Source: Bacteroidales bacterium
GTDB lineage: Bacteria; Bacteroidota; Bacteroidia; Bacteroidales; UBA932
NCBI GenBank assembly: GCA_009774765.1
Contig: VSOK01000002.1
Span: forward strand, 34,907 to 98,906
Length of the DNA: 64,000 nucleotides
Reading direction: 5' to 3'
The notes beneath the pieces were generated by a model. That model saw only the letters and a list, made by a program, of their open reading frames with translations, searched no databases and had not been told where the DNA came from. Shown piece after piece: positions 35,005-44,269 of the stretch (its first letter is position 1; the number at the start of each line of letters is the position of its first letter). A program made the position numbers and the translations under genes.

Positions 35005-36363
35005 ATGTCAAACAACATTAATTTGAAACAGGGGCTGAACATTCCGATTTCAGGAACTGCCGCCCAGAAGACAAGGAAAGATGTTGCGGGTACCGTTGTT
35101 GCCATAAAGCCGACCGACTTCAAAGGTCTGCTGCCAAAACTCCTGGTAAAGGAAGGCGACAGAGTCCTCGCAGGATCACCGGTTCTTGCCGACAAAGTTT
35201 CTCAGGGCATCCTTTTCACATCACCTGTAAGCGGTACTGTGGAAAGTGTTGTCAGAGGAGAAAAAAGAAAGTTGCTTGAAGTCCGCATCAAAGCGGACAA
35301 GACCACTGAGTATGTTGATTTCGGGACAAAGAAAGTCAATGAGCTCAGTGCCGGGCAAGTCAGGGAGGCTCTCCTCCAGAGCGGTCTGTGGCCGTCTTTC
35401 ATCCAGAGGCCTTACGGCATCGTAGCCGATCCTCAGATCAAGCCTAAAGCAATTTTCGTATCTGCATTTGCAACTGCGCCTCTCGCAGCAGACATCGACT
35501 ACACTCTCAGGGATGAATTCGACAACATCCAGACCGGTGTCAACGCTGTCGCAAAGCTCACGGACGGCGGAGTCCATTTCTCTCTCAACGGAGTCAACTT
35601 CAACGGGACTCCTCTTCACAAGATTGAAAATGTAATCCACCACACATTCACAGGAAAACATCCTGCAGGAAACGTAGGAGTACAGATCCACCACATCTCA
35701 CCTATATCCAAAGGAGAGACGGTATGGACAATCTCCCCTATGATGCTTGCTGCCATCGGAAAACTGTTCAATACAGGTAAATATGATGTAAGCAGAAAAG
35801 TGGCCGTTACAGGTCCTAAAGCCATCGATCCGGCATACGTGACCGCGCTACCGGGAATGTCTATGACTGACATCGCGGATTTCTATGACAATTCTGCAAA
35901 CGACATCCGTTTCATCAGCGGTGACGTCCTTACAGGAACAAACGTAGGAGCGGAAGGATTCCTCGGATTCTTCGACAATCAGGTGACTCTCATCAAAGAG
36001 GGCAATGAATACGAGATGTTCGGATGGGCAAAACCGTTCAGGACCAACCTGTTCAGTGCATCAAGGACTTATTTCTCATGGCTGACTCCAAACAAGAAGT
36101 ACGATATGGACACCAACCTTCACGGAGGTCCTCGCGCTTTCGTGATGTCAGACCTCTACGGAAAGGTCCTCCCTATGGACCTGTATCCTGTACATCTTGT
36201 GAAAGCCTGTCTTGCAGGTGACATCGACAAGATGGAGAAGTTCGGTATCTATGAGGTAATAGAAGAGGATCTCGCCCTTTGCGAATACGTATGCCCTTCA
36301 AAGATTGAAATACAGTCAATCCTTTCCGACGGAATCAACCTTATGCTGAAAGAAATGGCTTAA
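35005..36363 (+). CDS. nqrA: Na+-translocating NADH:quinone reductase subunit A
   Basis: A 452-residue peripheral cytoplasmic subunit, first gene of a complete six-gene Na+-NQR operon. The start at 35005 (MSNNINLKQGLNIPISG) is chosen on family alignment; the frame extends upstream but without similarity. Recognisable segments are KQGLNIPISGTAAQ, the VHHTFTGKHPAGNVGVQIHHI region and the C-terminal YDMDTNLHGGPRAFV. The enzyme couples NADH oxidation and quinone reduction to Na+ export across the inner membrane and is the usual energising entry point in Bacteroidetes. It is followed 12 bases later by nqrB. Confidence 0.97.
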   Translation: MSNNINLKQGLNIPISGTAAQKTRKDVAGTVVAIKPTDFKGLLPKLLVKEGDRVLAGSPVLADKVSQGILFTSPVSGTVESVVRGEKRKLLEVRIKADKTTEYVDFGTKKVNELSAGQVREALLQSGLWPSFIQRPYGIVADPQIKPKAIFVSAFATAPLAADIDYTLRDEFDNIQTGVNAVAKLTDGGVHFSLNGVNFNGTPLHKIENVIHHTFTGKHPAGNVGVQIHHISPISKGETVWTISPMMLAAIGKLFNTGKYDVSRKVAVTGPKAIDPAYVTALPGMSMTDIADFYDNSANDIRFISGDVLTGTNVGAEGFLGFFDNQVTLIKEGNEYEMFGWAKPFRTNLFSASRTYFSWLTPNKKYDMDTNLHGGPRAFVMSDLYGKVLPMDLYPVHLVKACLAGDIDKMEKFGIYEVIEEDLALCEYVCPSKIEIQSILSDGINLMLKEMA

Positions 36364-36375
36364 AGACAGAAAACT

Positions 36376-37560
36376 ATGAACGGATTAAGAAAATCAGTAG
36401 ATAAAATCAAGCCTGTCTTCGAGAAAGGTTCAGGCAAACTCGGATTCCTTCATTCTACATTCGACGCCTTTGAGACATTCCTTTTTGTACCGGACACGGT
36501 GACACGCAAAGGTACTCACATCAAGGACAGCGTTGACTTGAAGAGAATTATGATTATCGTGGTGCTTTCTCTCGTTCCTGCGATGCTTTTCGGTATCTGG
36601 AACGTAGGATATCAGCACGACCTTGCCTTCGGAATGGGCTGGGGCTTCTGGAATATGGTATGGTATGGTCTCCTGAAGGTCATTCCTCTATATCTCATAT
36701 CTTATATAACAGGTCTCGCGATCGAGTTTGCATCAGCACAGATCAGAGGCCACGAAGTAAACGAAGGCTACCTCGTATCAGGTATGCTCATCCCTCTTAT
36801 CGTACCGGTTGACGTTCCTCTATGGATGCTTGCAATTGCAGTTGCCTTTGCTGTAATCATAGGAAAGGAAGTTTTCGGAGGTACAGGTATGAACATCTGG
36901 AACCCCGCACTCCTTACACGTGCATTCCTGTTCTTCTCATATCCGAGCAAGATGTCAGGAGACACTGTCTGGACTGGAGGACTTGCAAGATTCACCGATG
37001 AGGGCACAGCCTTTATGTCAGGAAACAGCCTCGTGGACGGCTTCTCCGGAGCTACACCTCTTGCACACCCTTCAATTGAAGGTCTGCAGAATGCAGGAAC
37101 CAGTTTTATGGATATGTTCCTCGGTCTTATCCCTGGATCTGTGGGTGAAACTTCTGTTGTAGCGATCCTCATCGGAGCCGTAATCCTTCTCTGGACAGGA
37201 GTTGCCAGCTGGAAGACTATGCTTTCAACTGTACTCGGCGGTCTTGCGATCGGATACCTCGGATACGGGCTTGGAGCTACAGACCTCCCGGGATACTACC
37301 AGCTTGTAATGGGCGGTTTCGCATTCGGTGCCGTATTTATGGCAACTGATCCTGTAACTTCAGCGCAGACTGAGACAGGAAAATGGATCTATGGCTTCCT
37401 TATCGGAGCTTTGGCCGTGACCGTGCGTCTCTGGAACCCTGGATACCCGGAGGGAATGATGCTTGCCATCCTTCTTATGAACACGTTTGCACCTCTGATC
37501 GACCATTACGTAATTGAAGGTTCAATCAGCAGAAGAGCGAAAAAAGTCAAAAACGCTTAA
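36376..37560 (+). CDS. nqrB: Na+-NQR subunit B
   Basis: A 394-residue integral membrane subunit (about ten hydrophobic helices). It carries the FMN attachment motif SGATPLAHPS, where flavin is linked to Thr through phosphate, in the residue 220-235 region. Other family segments are GKEVFGGTGMNIWNPALL and ATDPVTSAQTETGKW. It provides the riboflavin and FMN cofactor sites of the pump. The gene sits between nqrA and nqrC with an 11-base gap to the latter. Confidence 0.97.
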   Translation: MNGLRKSVDKIKPVFEKGSGKLGFLHSTFDAFETFLFVPDTVTRKGTHIKDSVDLKRIMIIVVLSLVPAMLFGIWNVGYQHDLAFGMGWGFWNMVWYGLLKVIPLYLISYITGLAIEFASAQIRGHEVNEGYLVSGMLIPLIVPVDVPLWMLAIAVAFAVIIGKEVFGGTGMNIWNPALLTRAFLFFSYPSKMSGDTVWTGGLARFTDEGTAFMSGNSLVDGFSGATPLAHPSIEGLQNAGTSFMDMFLGLIPGSVGETSVVAILIGAVILLWTGVASWKTMLSTVLGGLAIGYLGYGLGATDLPGYYQLVMGGFAFGAVFMATDPVTSAQTETGKWIYGFLIGALAVTVRLWNPGYPEGMMLAILLMNTFAPLIDHYVIEGSISRRAKKVKNA

Positions 37561-37571
37561 TATATATAGGT

Positions 37572-38393
37572 ATGAATACAAACAGTAATTTATATACGGT
37601 AATATATTCGACCGTCCTCGTAGTGGTGGTTGCAGCGGTTTTGGCCTTTGCGGCAATGTCGCTCAAACCACGTCAGGACGAGAACGTGAAAATAGAGACC
37701 ATAACAAAAGTGCTGTCTGCAGCGACACAGTCCGACAATACTGTATCAATCGGAGACGACACCGATGTAATGGCAATGTATGCTGACAAGATCACCGATG
37801 CCTTCTATGTAAACGGCAACGGAGAGAAAGTCGGAAGTATGAATACAGGAAAAGACAATGTAAAGAATATCATCGTCGCTTCCACTGGAGACTTGAAAAA
37901 GCAGAATGACATCATCAAACAGATCGAAGCCGGCAAGACCGGACTCCTCGCTTCCCTCAAGCTCCCTGTCTACGTATTCGACATCAACGGAGAAAAAGTA
38001 ACTGTCATCCCTTGCTATGGAGCAGGTCTCTGGGGACCTATCTGGGGATATATAGCCGTTGCCGCTGACGGCAGGACTATTGACGGTGCCATCTTCGACC
38101 ACAAGAGCGAGACCCCTGGTCTTGGAGCGAAAATCACTGAAGAGCCTTTCTACGGCCAGTTCAAAGGCAAATCATTCGGTGAGGGTGAGACAATATTTGC
38201 AGTTGTGAAAGGCGGAGCCAAAGGCGCATCCAACGGAGTGGATGCCATCAGCGGCGCGACAATCACATCACAGGCTCTTGGAAACACAATCAACATCTGG
38301 GCAAAATACTACGCGCCTTATCTCAAGGCTTCAGCAGAGAAGACCTGCTGCTGCGGTGACGAGTGTGAAACAGCTAAAGCAGAGGAGGAATAG
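37572..38393 (+). CDS. nqrC: Na+-NQR subunit C with Cys-rich C-terminal tail
   Basis: A 273-residue subunit with one N-terminal transmembrane helix (VIYSTVLVVVVAAVLAFAAM) and a periplasmic FMN domain. The covalent FMN site is in DAISGATITSQAL, around residue 225. The C-terminus continues beyond the usual LKASAEK-like end with TCCCGDECETAKAEEE: four Cys in seven residues followed by acidic residues. I do not know this tail as a family feature. It lies between nqrB and nqrD with a 2-base gap to the latter, so translation is probably coupled. Confidence 0.96.
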   Translation: MNTNSNLYTVIYSTVLVVVVAAVLAFAAMSLKPRQDENVKIETITKVLSAATQSDNTVSIGDDTDVMAMYADKITDAFYVNGNGEKVGSMNTGKDNVKNIIVASTGDLKKQNDIIKQIEAGKTGLLASLKLPVYVFDINGEKVTVIPCYGAGLWGPIWGYIAVAADGRTIDGAIFDHKSETPGLGAKITEEPFYGQFKGKSFGEGETIFAVVKGGAKGASNGVDAISGATITSQALGNTINIWAKYYAPYLKASAEKTCCCGDECETAKAEEE

Positions 38394-38395
38394 TT

Positions 38396-39013
38396 ATGAA
38401 AGACTGGAAAGAAACACTTTTGAATCCGATTTTCAAGGGCAACCCTATCACTGTCCTTGTACTCGGTATCTGCTCCTCACTTGCTGTGACAGTACAGCTC
38501 AAAGGAGCTTTTGTAATGGCACTGTCAGTAATCGTGGTAACCGGACTGTCAAGTTTCGTCGTGTCACTGATGAGGAATTCCATTCCTAACCGTATCAGAA
38601 TCATCGTACAGCTTGTAGTGGTAGCCCTTATGGTTATCCTTGTAGACCAGGTACTTAAAGCATACGCCTACAGCATAAGCAAGACTTTGTCAGTGTACAT
38701 CGGCCTTATCATCACCAACTGTATCGTAATGGGACGTATCGAAGCCTATGCACTCGGCAACAAGCCGCTGCCTTCTCTCCTTGACGGACTGGCAAACGGA
38801 GCCGGATATGGACTTATCCTTGTCGTTGTGGCATTTTTCCGCGAACTTCTCGGAAGCGGCACTCTTTTCGGTTTCAGGATTATCCCTGAGTCGTTCTACG
38901 GGGCCGGTTATATGAACAACGGTCTTATGATCCTCCCTCCGATGGCTCTCATCCTTCTCGGATGTATCATCTGGATCCAGAGGGCAATACAGAAAGATCT
39001 TCAGGAAAAATAA
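38396..39013 (+). CDS. nqrD: Na+-NQR subunit D
   Basis: A 205-residue integral membrane subunit with six hydrophobic helices. Family segments include NPITVLVLGICSSLAVTVQ, a conserved Cys near residue 27, and LIITNCIVMGRIEAYAL, with a second conserved Cys. With NqrE it binds the membrane [2Fe-2S] cluster and forms the Na+ pathway. Start 2 bases after nqrC. Confidence 0.97.
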   Translation: MKDWKETLLNPIFKGNPITVLVLGICSSLAVTVQLKGAFVMALSVIVVTGLSSFVVSLMRNSIPNRIRIIVQLVVVALMVILVDQVLKAYAYSISKTLSVYIGLIITNCIVMGRIEAYALGNKPLPSLLDGLANGAGYGLILVVVAFFRELLGSGTLFGFRIIPESFYGAGYMNNGLMILPPMALILLGCIIWIQRAIQKDLQEK

Positions 39014-39031
39014 CATCAAACTCAGATCGAA

Positions 39032-39646
39032 ATGGAATATTTAAGCTTATTCGTAAAGTCAATCTTTGTTGACAATATGATATTCGCCTACTTCTTGGGT
39101 ATGTGCTCATATCTGGCGGTATCAAAGAATGTGAAGACAGCTACAGGTTTGGGTGTTGCTGTTATCTTCGTACTCCTTGTGACCCTACCTATCAACTATC
39201 TGCTCAATAAATATATGCTTCAGCCCGGCGCACTCAGCTGGATCGGGGAGCAGTATGCGGAGATAGACCTGAGCTTTTTGAGCTTCATCGTGTTCATCGC
39301 CGTAATTGCGGCAATCGTACAGATAGTGGAGATGGTTGTGGAGAAATTCGCTCCGGCACTCTATTCGTCACTCGGTATCTTCCTTCCGCTCATCGCGGTA
39401 AACTGCGCAATCCTTGGAGGCTCACTCTTTATGCAGGAAAGGGATTACGCCAATCTCGGTGAAGCGACAGTATACGCACTCGGTTCAGGAATCGGCTGGT
39501 TCCTTGCAATCGTGGCACTTGCTGCAATCAGGGAAAAAATGGCATATTCGCACGTTCCCGCTCCTCTCAAAGGACTCGGAATCACTTTTATCACAGTGGG
39601 TCTGATGGGTATAGCATTTATGACATTTATGGGTATTCAACTTTAA
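39032..39646 (+). CDS. nqrE: Na+-NQR subunit E
   Basis: A 204-residue integral membrane subunit, homologous to NqrD in inverted topology. Family segments are VDNMIFAYFLGMCSYLAVS, with the first conserved Cys, and IAVNCAILGGSLFMQERDY, with the second. It contributes to the [2Fe-2S] cluster between NqrD and NqrE and to the Na+ channel. It is 18 bases from nqrD. Confidence 0.97.
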   Translation: MEYLSLFVKSIFVDNMIFAYFLGMCSYLAVSKNVKTATGLGVAVIFVLLVTLPINYLLNKYMLQPGALSWIGEQYAEIDLSFLSFIVFIAVIAAIVQIVEMVVEKFAPALYSSLGIFLPLIAVNCAILGGSLFMQERDYANLGEATVYALGSGIGWFLAIVALAAIREKMAYSHVPAPLKGLGITFITVGLMGIAFMTFMGIQL

Positions 39647-39661
39647 TCAGGAGGAAATCAG

Positions 39662-40930
39662 ATGAATGCATTAGTTATGACAATCATATTTTCAGTGGTG
39701 GCTATAGTAGTCATCACCCTGATCCTGATTGCACTTCTTCTTTTCATCAAAGCGAAGCTTACACCTTCAGGAAAGGTAAAGATCAGCATCAACGGAGGAA
39801 AGAAAGAAATCGAAGTAACCCCTGGTTCTTCACTTCTGGCAACACTTGCAGAGCAGAAGATTTTCCTTTCTTCAGCATGTGGAGGAAAAGGAAGCTGCGG
39901 TCAGTGCAAATGTCAGGTATTTGAAGGCGGCGGAACAATTCTTCCTACAGAGGTCGGCTTCTTCAACAGAAAACAGATCAACGACAGCTGGCGTCTTGGA
40001 TGTCAGGTGAAAGTGAAAGAGGATATGAAGATCGGTATCTCCGAGTCTGCCCTCAGCGTAAAGAAATGGGAATGCGAGGTTATCTCAAACCACAACGTCG
40101 CAACTTTCATCAAAGAGTTTGTAGTAAAGCTTCCTGAAGGAGAGCATCTTAACTTCAAGTCAGGAGGATATATCCAGGTGGATGTACCTGCGATTACCGT
40201 TGACTACAAAGACATTGATGTAGACGAGCAGTACCGCGCAGACTGGGAAAAGATGGGAGTATTCGACCTCAAGATGGTCAACCCAACTCCAACCCTCCGT
40301 GCCTACTCTATGGCCTGCTATCCGGCAGAGGGAGACATAATCAAACTCAATGTCCGTATCGCTACTCCTCCATTCGACAGGAATGCTGGAAAATGGGTAC
40401 CGGTCAATCCTGGAATATGCTCTTCATACATCTACTCTCTCAAACCTGGCGACAAGGTGACTATCTCAGGTCCTTACGGAGAGTTCTTTATGCCTGAGAA
40501 CCTTCCTGCAGACCAGGAGCTCATCTTCATCGGAGGAGGTGCAGGTATGGCTCCTATGCGCAGCCACATTATGCACCTGTTCAAGACAGAGAAGACAGAC
40601 AAGAAAGTCAACTTCTTCTATGGAGCACGCAGCCTGAAGGAGGCATTCTACCTCGAAGACTATCACCAGATCGAGAAAGACTTCCCTAACTTCAAGTTCA
40701 ATCTTGCACTTGACCGTCCGGATCCTGAGGCTGATGCAGCAGGAGTTGCATATACCGCAGGCTTTGTCCACAATGTTCTTTATGAGACTTATCTCAAGAA
40801 CCACGAGAACCCTGAGGACATAATCTACCTGATGTGCGGTCCTCCTATGATGGCACAGTCAGTAGTCAAACTGCTTGACAGTCTTGGAGTGCCGCCGGAG
40901 AATATTCTCTTTGACAATTTCGGAGGCTAA
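39662..40930 (+). CDS. nqrF: Na+-NQR subunit F (NADH-oxidising)
   Basis: A 422-residue subunit, the NADH entry point of the pump. One N-terminal membrane helix is followed by a plant-type [2Fe-2S] ferredoxin domain (SSACGGKGSCGQCKC, with the fourth Cys in LGCQV), then an FAD domain with RAYSMACYP and ISGPYGEFFMP, and an NADH domain with FIGGGAGMAPMRSH and MCGPPMMAQ near the C-terminus. A ribosome site (AGGAGG) precedes the ATG. It is the last gene of the operon, followed by the terminator at 40965-41006. Confidence 0.98.
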   Translation: MNALVMTIIFSVVAIVVITLILIALLLFIKAKLTPSGKVKISINGGKKEIEVTPGSSLLATLAEQKIFLSSACGGKGSCGQCKCQVFEGGGTILPTEVGFFNRKQINDSWRLGCQVKVKEDMKIGISESALSVKKWECEVISNHNVATFIKEFVVKLPEGEHLNFKSGGYIQVDVPAITVDYKDIDVDEQYRADWEKMGVFDLKMVNPTPTLRAYSMACYPAEGDIIKLNVRIATPPFDRNAGKWVPVNPGICSSYIYSLKPGDKVTISGPYGEFFMPENLPADQELIFIGGGAGMAPMRSHIMHLFKTEKTDKKVNFFYGARSLKEAFYLEDYHQIEKDFPNFKFNLALDRPDPEADAAGVAYTAGFVHNVLYETYLKNHENPEDIIYLMCGPPMMAQSVVKLLDSLGVPPENILFDNFGG

Positions 40931-40964
40931 CAGAACTGGCCGCGATTCCATAGGAATCAGGCAA

Positions 40965-41006
40965 CAAATAAAAAGTCCAGCTTTAATGAGCTGGACTTTT
41001 TATTTG
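40965..41006. terminator. Bidirectional terminator between nqrF and the DUF47 gene
   Basis: A perfect 18-bp stem (40965-40982 with 40989-41006) containing AAAAAGTCCAGCT, with a 6-base loop, and A-tracts and T-tracts on both sides. It ends nqrF on the plus strand and the convergent DUF47 gene on the minus strand. Confidence 0.95.
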
Positions 41007-41030
41007 CCATATCGTCTCCTACGGACACGG

Positions 41031-41681
41031 CTACATATAACGGAGCAGAAGTTTCCTTATATGATCTGAAACTTTCTTGGCGGAGTCAGTAGTCAACTCC
41101 AGCTCTTCCGCAAGATTCTTATACTTCATCAGTTCAATGGCATTCTTCTCATTGCGGAAAATCTCTCCTATATACTCCTCATAGGCGTCATCTGCAGCGT
41201 GCTCCAACTCCGTAATCCTGTCACAGAGCATAGTAATCGCCGAAAACTGATTTCTCATATCATCAAGAAGAGACATTATAGATTTCAGGCACTCGGCCTC
41301 ATCACGGATAAACTGTGCGAGATCAACAAGCTGCTGGTCAACCTTCTCCGGCACATAAAGAAGAACCGCTTTTGCGGAAGAGTTGATCTGGTCCAGGAAA
41401 CGGTCGATATTCAATGCCATAGTCTGCATATCATCCCTGTCCAGAGGAGGAATGATGGTTTCATACAGGATTTCATAGAATTCAGCCAGCATAGCGTCAC
41501 CCTGCACCTCACATTGCTTGACTTCCCTTTCAAGACGTTTCCATTCATTATGATCATCAGTCGACATCATTGCCGACAAGGCATCCGCAGCCGTCAAAGT
41601 AAAGACAGTCTGTTGTGTGAATATAGGAAGAAAATGAGTCTTTGTAAGAAAAGACATACTCTTTCTTTTGAAAAATCTCAT
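41031..41681 (-). CDS. DUF47 (PhoU-like) phosphate transport regulator
   Basis: A 216-residue all-helical protein of the DUF47/TIGR00153 family, related to PhoU. Signature segments are LEREVKQCEVQGDAMLAEFYEILYETIIPPLDRDD and MALNIDRFLDQINSSAKAV, with acidic metal-binding helices. These proteins usually accompany a Pit-type phosphate transporter, but none is in this window; a Na/Pi cotransporter with its own PhoU-like domain lies 9 kb away. It is convergent with nqrF and shares its terminator. Confidence 0.85.
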   Translation of the reverse strand: MRFFKRKSMSFLTKTHFLPIFTQQTVFTLTAADALSAMMSTDDHNEWKRLEREVKQCEVQGDAMLAEFYEILYETIIPPLDRDDMQTMALNIDRFLDQINSSAKAVLLYVPEKVDQQLVDLAQFIRDEAECLKSIMSLLDDMRNQFSAITMLCDRITELEHAADDAYEEYIGEIFRNEKNAIELMKYKNLAEELELTTDSAKKVSDHIRKLLLRYM

Positions 41682-41860
41682 AACAATATCATTCTATCAA
41701 TGTCAAATTTATAAAGAAAAAATATACAAAAACATAAAACGGACACATAAAAAGAGAAAAAATCGGAAAAAACAGAAAAACATAATTTCCGGAACATCGG
41801 TTTCCTTGATTTATCCGAAGTTATTGTGAAGCTTTGCAGAAACGATTTTGAAAACGGATT

Positions 41861-42904
41861 ATGAAAAAAGGTCGGAATTATTATTGTTATTTCTGTAAAT
41901 TTATTTTCTTTTTGCGCATTCGCGCAATTGCCTTATTTGTTTTCATTCCGGCCTTCTGGTACGGATGCTCCTCCGAAGATTACACTTCATACATTCCGGA
42001 GGAGCAGTCCGTTACCTCAACCTCATTTGCAATTCCGGAATCCCGAAGCGGCGGTAACGGTCATATAGACATATTCATATTCAACGATGACAGGCTAAAG
42101 AGGATTGATTCATACCAGAGGATAGAATGGTCCGGCGGCAAAGTCAATCTGGCTTCAAGACGCGGAGACAAGATAGTCGTGGCCATAGCCAATTCGTATA
42201 AAGGATACGACTACTGGAAATGGACAAGTTCATACGAGGGGCTCAGGAAGGAAACCGCATTACTTTCAGAAGAGAATACGGAATTTCCTATAATGAGCGG
42301 AGAGAGACATATTACTGCCGGATCGTCTGAAATATATCCTTTGGATATGCGCAAGCTGATGTCACAGATATATGTACGTTCCCTGAAAACAGATTTCAGA
42401 GGGACTAAATTCGCAGGGGAACCTCTTGAAGATGTCAAAATATATCTGACAAACGTAAGTGCCTCCTGTCCGCTCTCCGGTGCGGAAAAATACAATCCGG
42501 AATCGATCATAAACCTCGGGGCACTGGATATGGATGCAATTGAGGATTTCAAGGATATTGCACTGATCGTCCAGGATATAGGAAAGGTTGATTCAAAAGG
42601 ATTGTCACGTCCGGTATCCCTGTTCTGCTATCCTTCCGACCACGAAACGGAAACGGCAGGTTCACCATTCACAAGGCTTGTCATAGAAGGATGCATCAGA
42701 GGCAACAAATATTATTATCCTATAACAATCAACCGGGATGACGGACATATCGGCATAGAAAGGAACTGCCGGTACATCTATGACATCACAATATGCAGAT
42801 CAGGGACATCTGACCCTGACATACCCGTCAGCATTGAAGACATAATGATATCAGGAGAAATTGTGCCCTGGACAGAAAAGGACAACGAAGATATAAGATT
42901 TTAG
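41861..42904 (+). CDS. FimB/Mfa2-family fimbrial anchor-like lipoprotein
   Basis: A 347-residue lipoprotein; the long N-terminal hydrophobic stretch (FIFFLRIRAIALFVFIPAFWYGC) ends in a lipobox-like Cys near residue 36. The mature part has the FimB/Mfa2 layout: GHIDIFIFNDDRLKRIDSYQ, VVAIANSYKGYDYW, FPIMSGERHITAG, YPLDMRKLMSQIYVRSLKTDF and a C-terminal FTRLVIEGCIRGNKYYYPITI with CRYIYDITICRSGTSDPD. Such proteins anchor type V fimbriae to the outer membrane. It is followed 4 bases later by a DUF4906-type gene, so the two are probably co-transcribed. No fimbrillin subunit gene is nearby. Confidence 0.8.
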   Translation: MKKGRNYYCYFCKFIFFLRIRAIALFVFIPAFWYGCSSEDYTSYIPEEQSVTSTSFAIPESRSGGNGHIDIFIFNDDRLKRIDSYQRIEWSGGKVNLASRRGDKIVVAIANSYKGYDYWKWTSSYEGLRKETALLSEENTEFPIMSGERHITAGSSEIYPLDMRKLMSQIYVRSLKTDFRGTKFAGEPLEDVKIYLTNVSASCPLSGAEKYNPESIINLGALDMDAIEDFKDIALIVQDIGKVDSKGLSRPVSLFCYPSDHETETAGSPFTRLVIEGCIRGNKYYYPITINRDDGHIGIERNCRYIYDITICRSGTSDPDIPVSIEDIMISGEIVPWTEKDNEDIRF

Positions 42905-42908
42905 GCCT

Positions 42909-44216
42909 ATGAGAACAAATGCCTCAATTTTAGCTGCGGCAGGGATTATACTGCTGTCGGCATGCTCAGGACTGTCAGATATGAAACAGGCTCCTGCCTC
43001 TGCCGGATCCTGCAACACCATTGTTTTCAAAAGCGGGGACTTCATCCAGTCAAGGTCCTCATCCGATCCGGACGAGATGAAGATAAGCGATATGAATATT
43101 TTTATATTCAACCGTGACGGTCTGCTTGAGCAAAAGATATATCTCCGTGCATCAGAATTTGAAAATACAGGCAAAGGGCCAGGGCATACGGTAAGGCTGC
43201 TGAAAGACTGCCGGTATTCAATATACGCCTGTGCGAACACAGGTTTTCCGCTAAAGTGCAACAATCTCCAGGAACTGCTCGAATACAGATTCCATATGGC
43301 CTATCCTGACGATTACAGACAGGGTATGCCGATGAGCGGGCTGAAAAAGGACTACACTGTAAAAGATGACGAAGACATTTACGTGCCTCTGAAAAGAAAT
43401 ATGTCTAAGGTTTCGCTCCGCATAGACAGGAGCAGACTGGACAAAGATGTTGAATTCAATGTCAGGAATGTGGTGGTACACGGATGCCCCAAAAGCATAA
43501 ATATGTTCGGAGCCAGCAGGGCTGAGTCTGAAGATGACGTGTTCATCACCGGATTCAACAAGACAGAAAACGGCGTCAGTCCTCTAAACAGGAATACACA
43601 TGGACAGACAAGCGGCGAAATAAGCCTATATATGCTGGAAAATCTCCAGGGGAAACCTCTCGGAGAAACACACGGATATGAAGACAAGTTTTTTGAGCCT
43701 GGTGATCCTATGGCCAAAAGATGCTCATATATAGAACTGACAGCGGACTATATCTCAGACGATTATTATTCAAGTCCCGGGAAGGGGCTTGTCTACAGAT
43801 TCTATCTTGGAGAAAGTCCCTCTGATTTTAATGTCGAGAGAAACTGCCACTATCATATAACAGTGATACCGGAAGGAAGCGGACTCACCGGAAGCGGCTG
43901 GAGGGTAGACAAGAGAGGCCTGGAATACAAAGGTGAAACCTATATGAAAATTTCTCCAGGCAATTATATACAGGGTAAAATCGGGGACAGGATACACGTC
44001 CGGTGCGAATACAAGCCTTCATTTGCGCCGTTTGACATCGGAATTGAAGAGCTGGAATACGACAAAAGACGCGGAATCTACGACTACAGCATAGATGATG
44101 ACGGCAAAGGAGTAATCCTCACCCTCAAAGGAAGCGGAAGCGGGCTGCTCTATATGGAAGCCGGAGAACCCGTAAATGACAGTGCAATTATAGTAGTCGT
44201 AGTGGACCTGCCTTAA
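42909..44216 (+). CDS. DUF4906-type fimbrial lipoprotein
   Basis: A 435-residue lipoprotein (lipobox LSAC, Cys19). The fold is that of Mfa-like fimbrial tip subunits: KISDMNIFIFNRDGLLEQK, CRYSIYACANTGFP, MPMSGLKKDYTV, YVPLKRNMSKVSLRIDRS, YMLENLQGKPLGE and LVYRFYLGESPSDFNVERNC. These blocks match the N-terminal 330 residues of the protein at 28441-31167, but this protein lacks the long C-terminal region. It follows the FimB-like gene after 4 bases. Its stop is 53 bases from the stop of the convergent waaA. Confidence 0.8.
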   Translation: MRTNASILAAAGIILLSACSGLSDMKQAPASAGSCNTIVFKSGDFIQSRSSSDPDEMKISDMNIFIFNRDGLLEQKIYLRASEFENTGKGPGHTVRLLKDCRYSIYACANTGFPLKCNNLQELLEYRFHMAYPDDYRQGMPMSGLKKDYTVKDDEDIYVPLKRNMSKVSLRIDRSRLDKDVEFNVRNVVVHGCPKSINMFGASRAESEDDVFITGFNKTENGVSPLNRNTHGQTSGEISLYMLENLQGKPLGETHGYEDKFFEPGDPMAKRCSYIELTADYISDDYYSSPGKGLVYRFYLGESPSDFNVERNCHYHITVIPEGSGLTGSGWRVDKRGLEYKGETYMKISPGNYIQGKIGDRIHVRCEYKPSFAPFDIGIEELEYDKRRGIYDYSIDDDGKGVILTLKGSGSGLLYMEAGEPVNDSAIIVVVVDLP

Positions 44217-44269
44217 CGTCTGCGCGGGTACATCAAGCGCAGCCTTGACAGCCAGGCACAGCCTTGGTT

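Noticed and set aside
34921..35195. Longer N-termini for the PcrA-like helicase and for NqrA
   Set aside because: The two in-frame extensions overlap each other in the divergent promoter region and have no similarity to the families; the starts at 34931 and 35005 fit.
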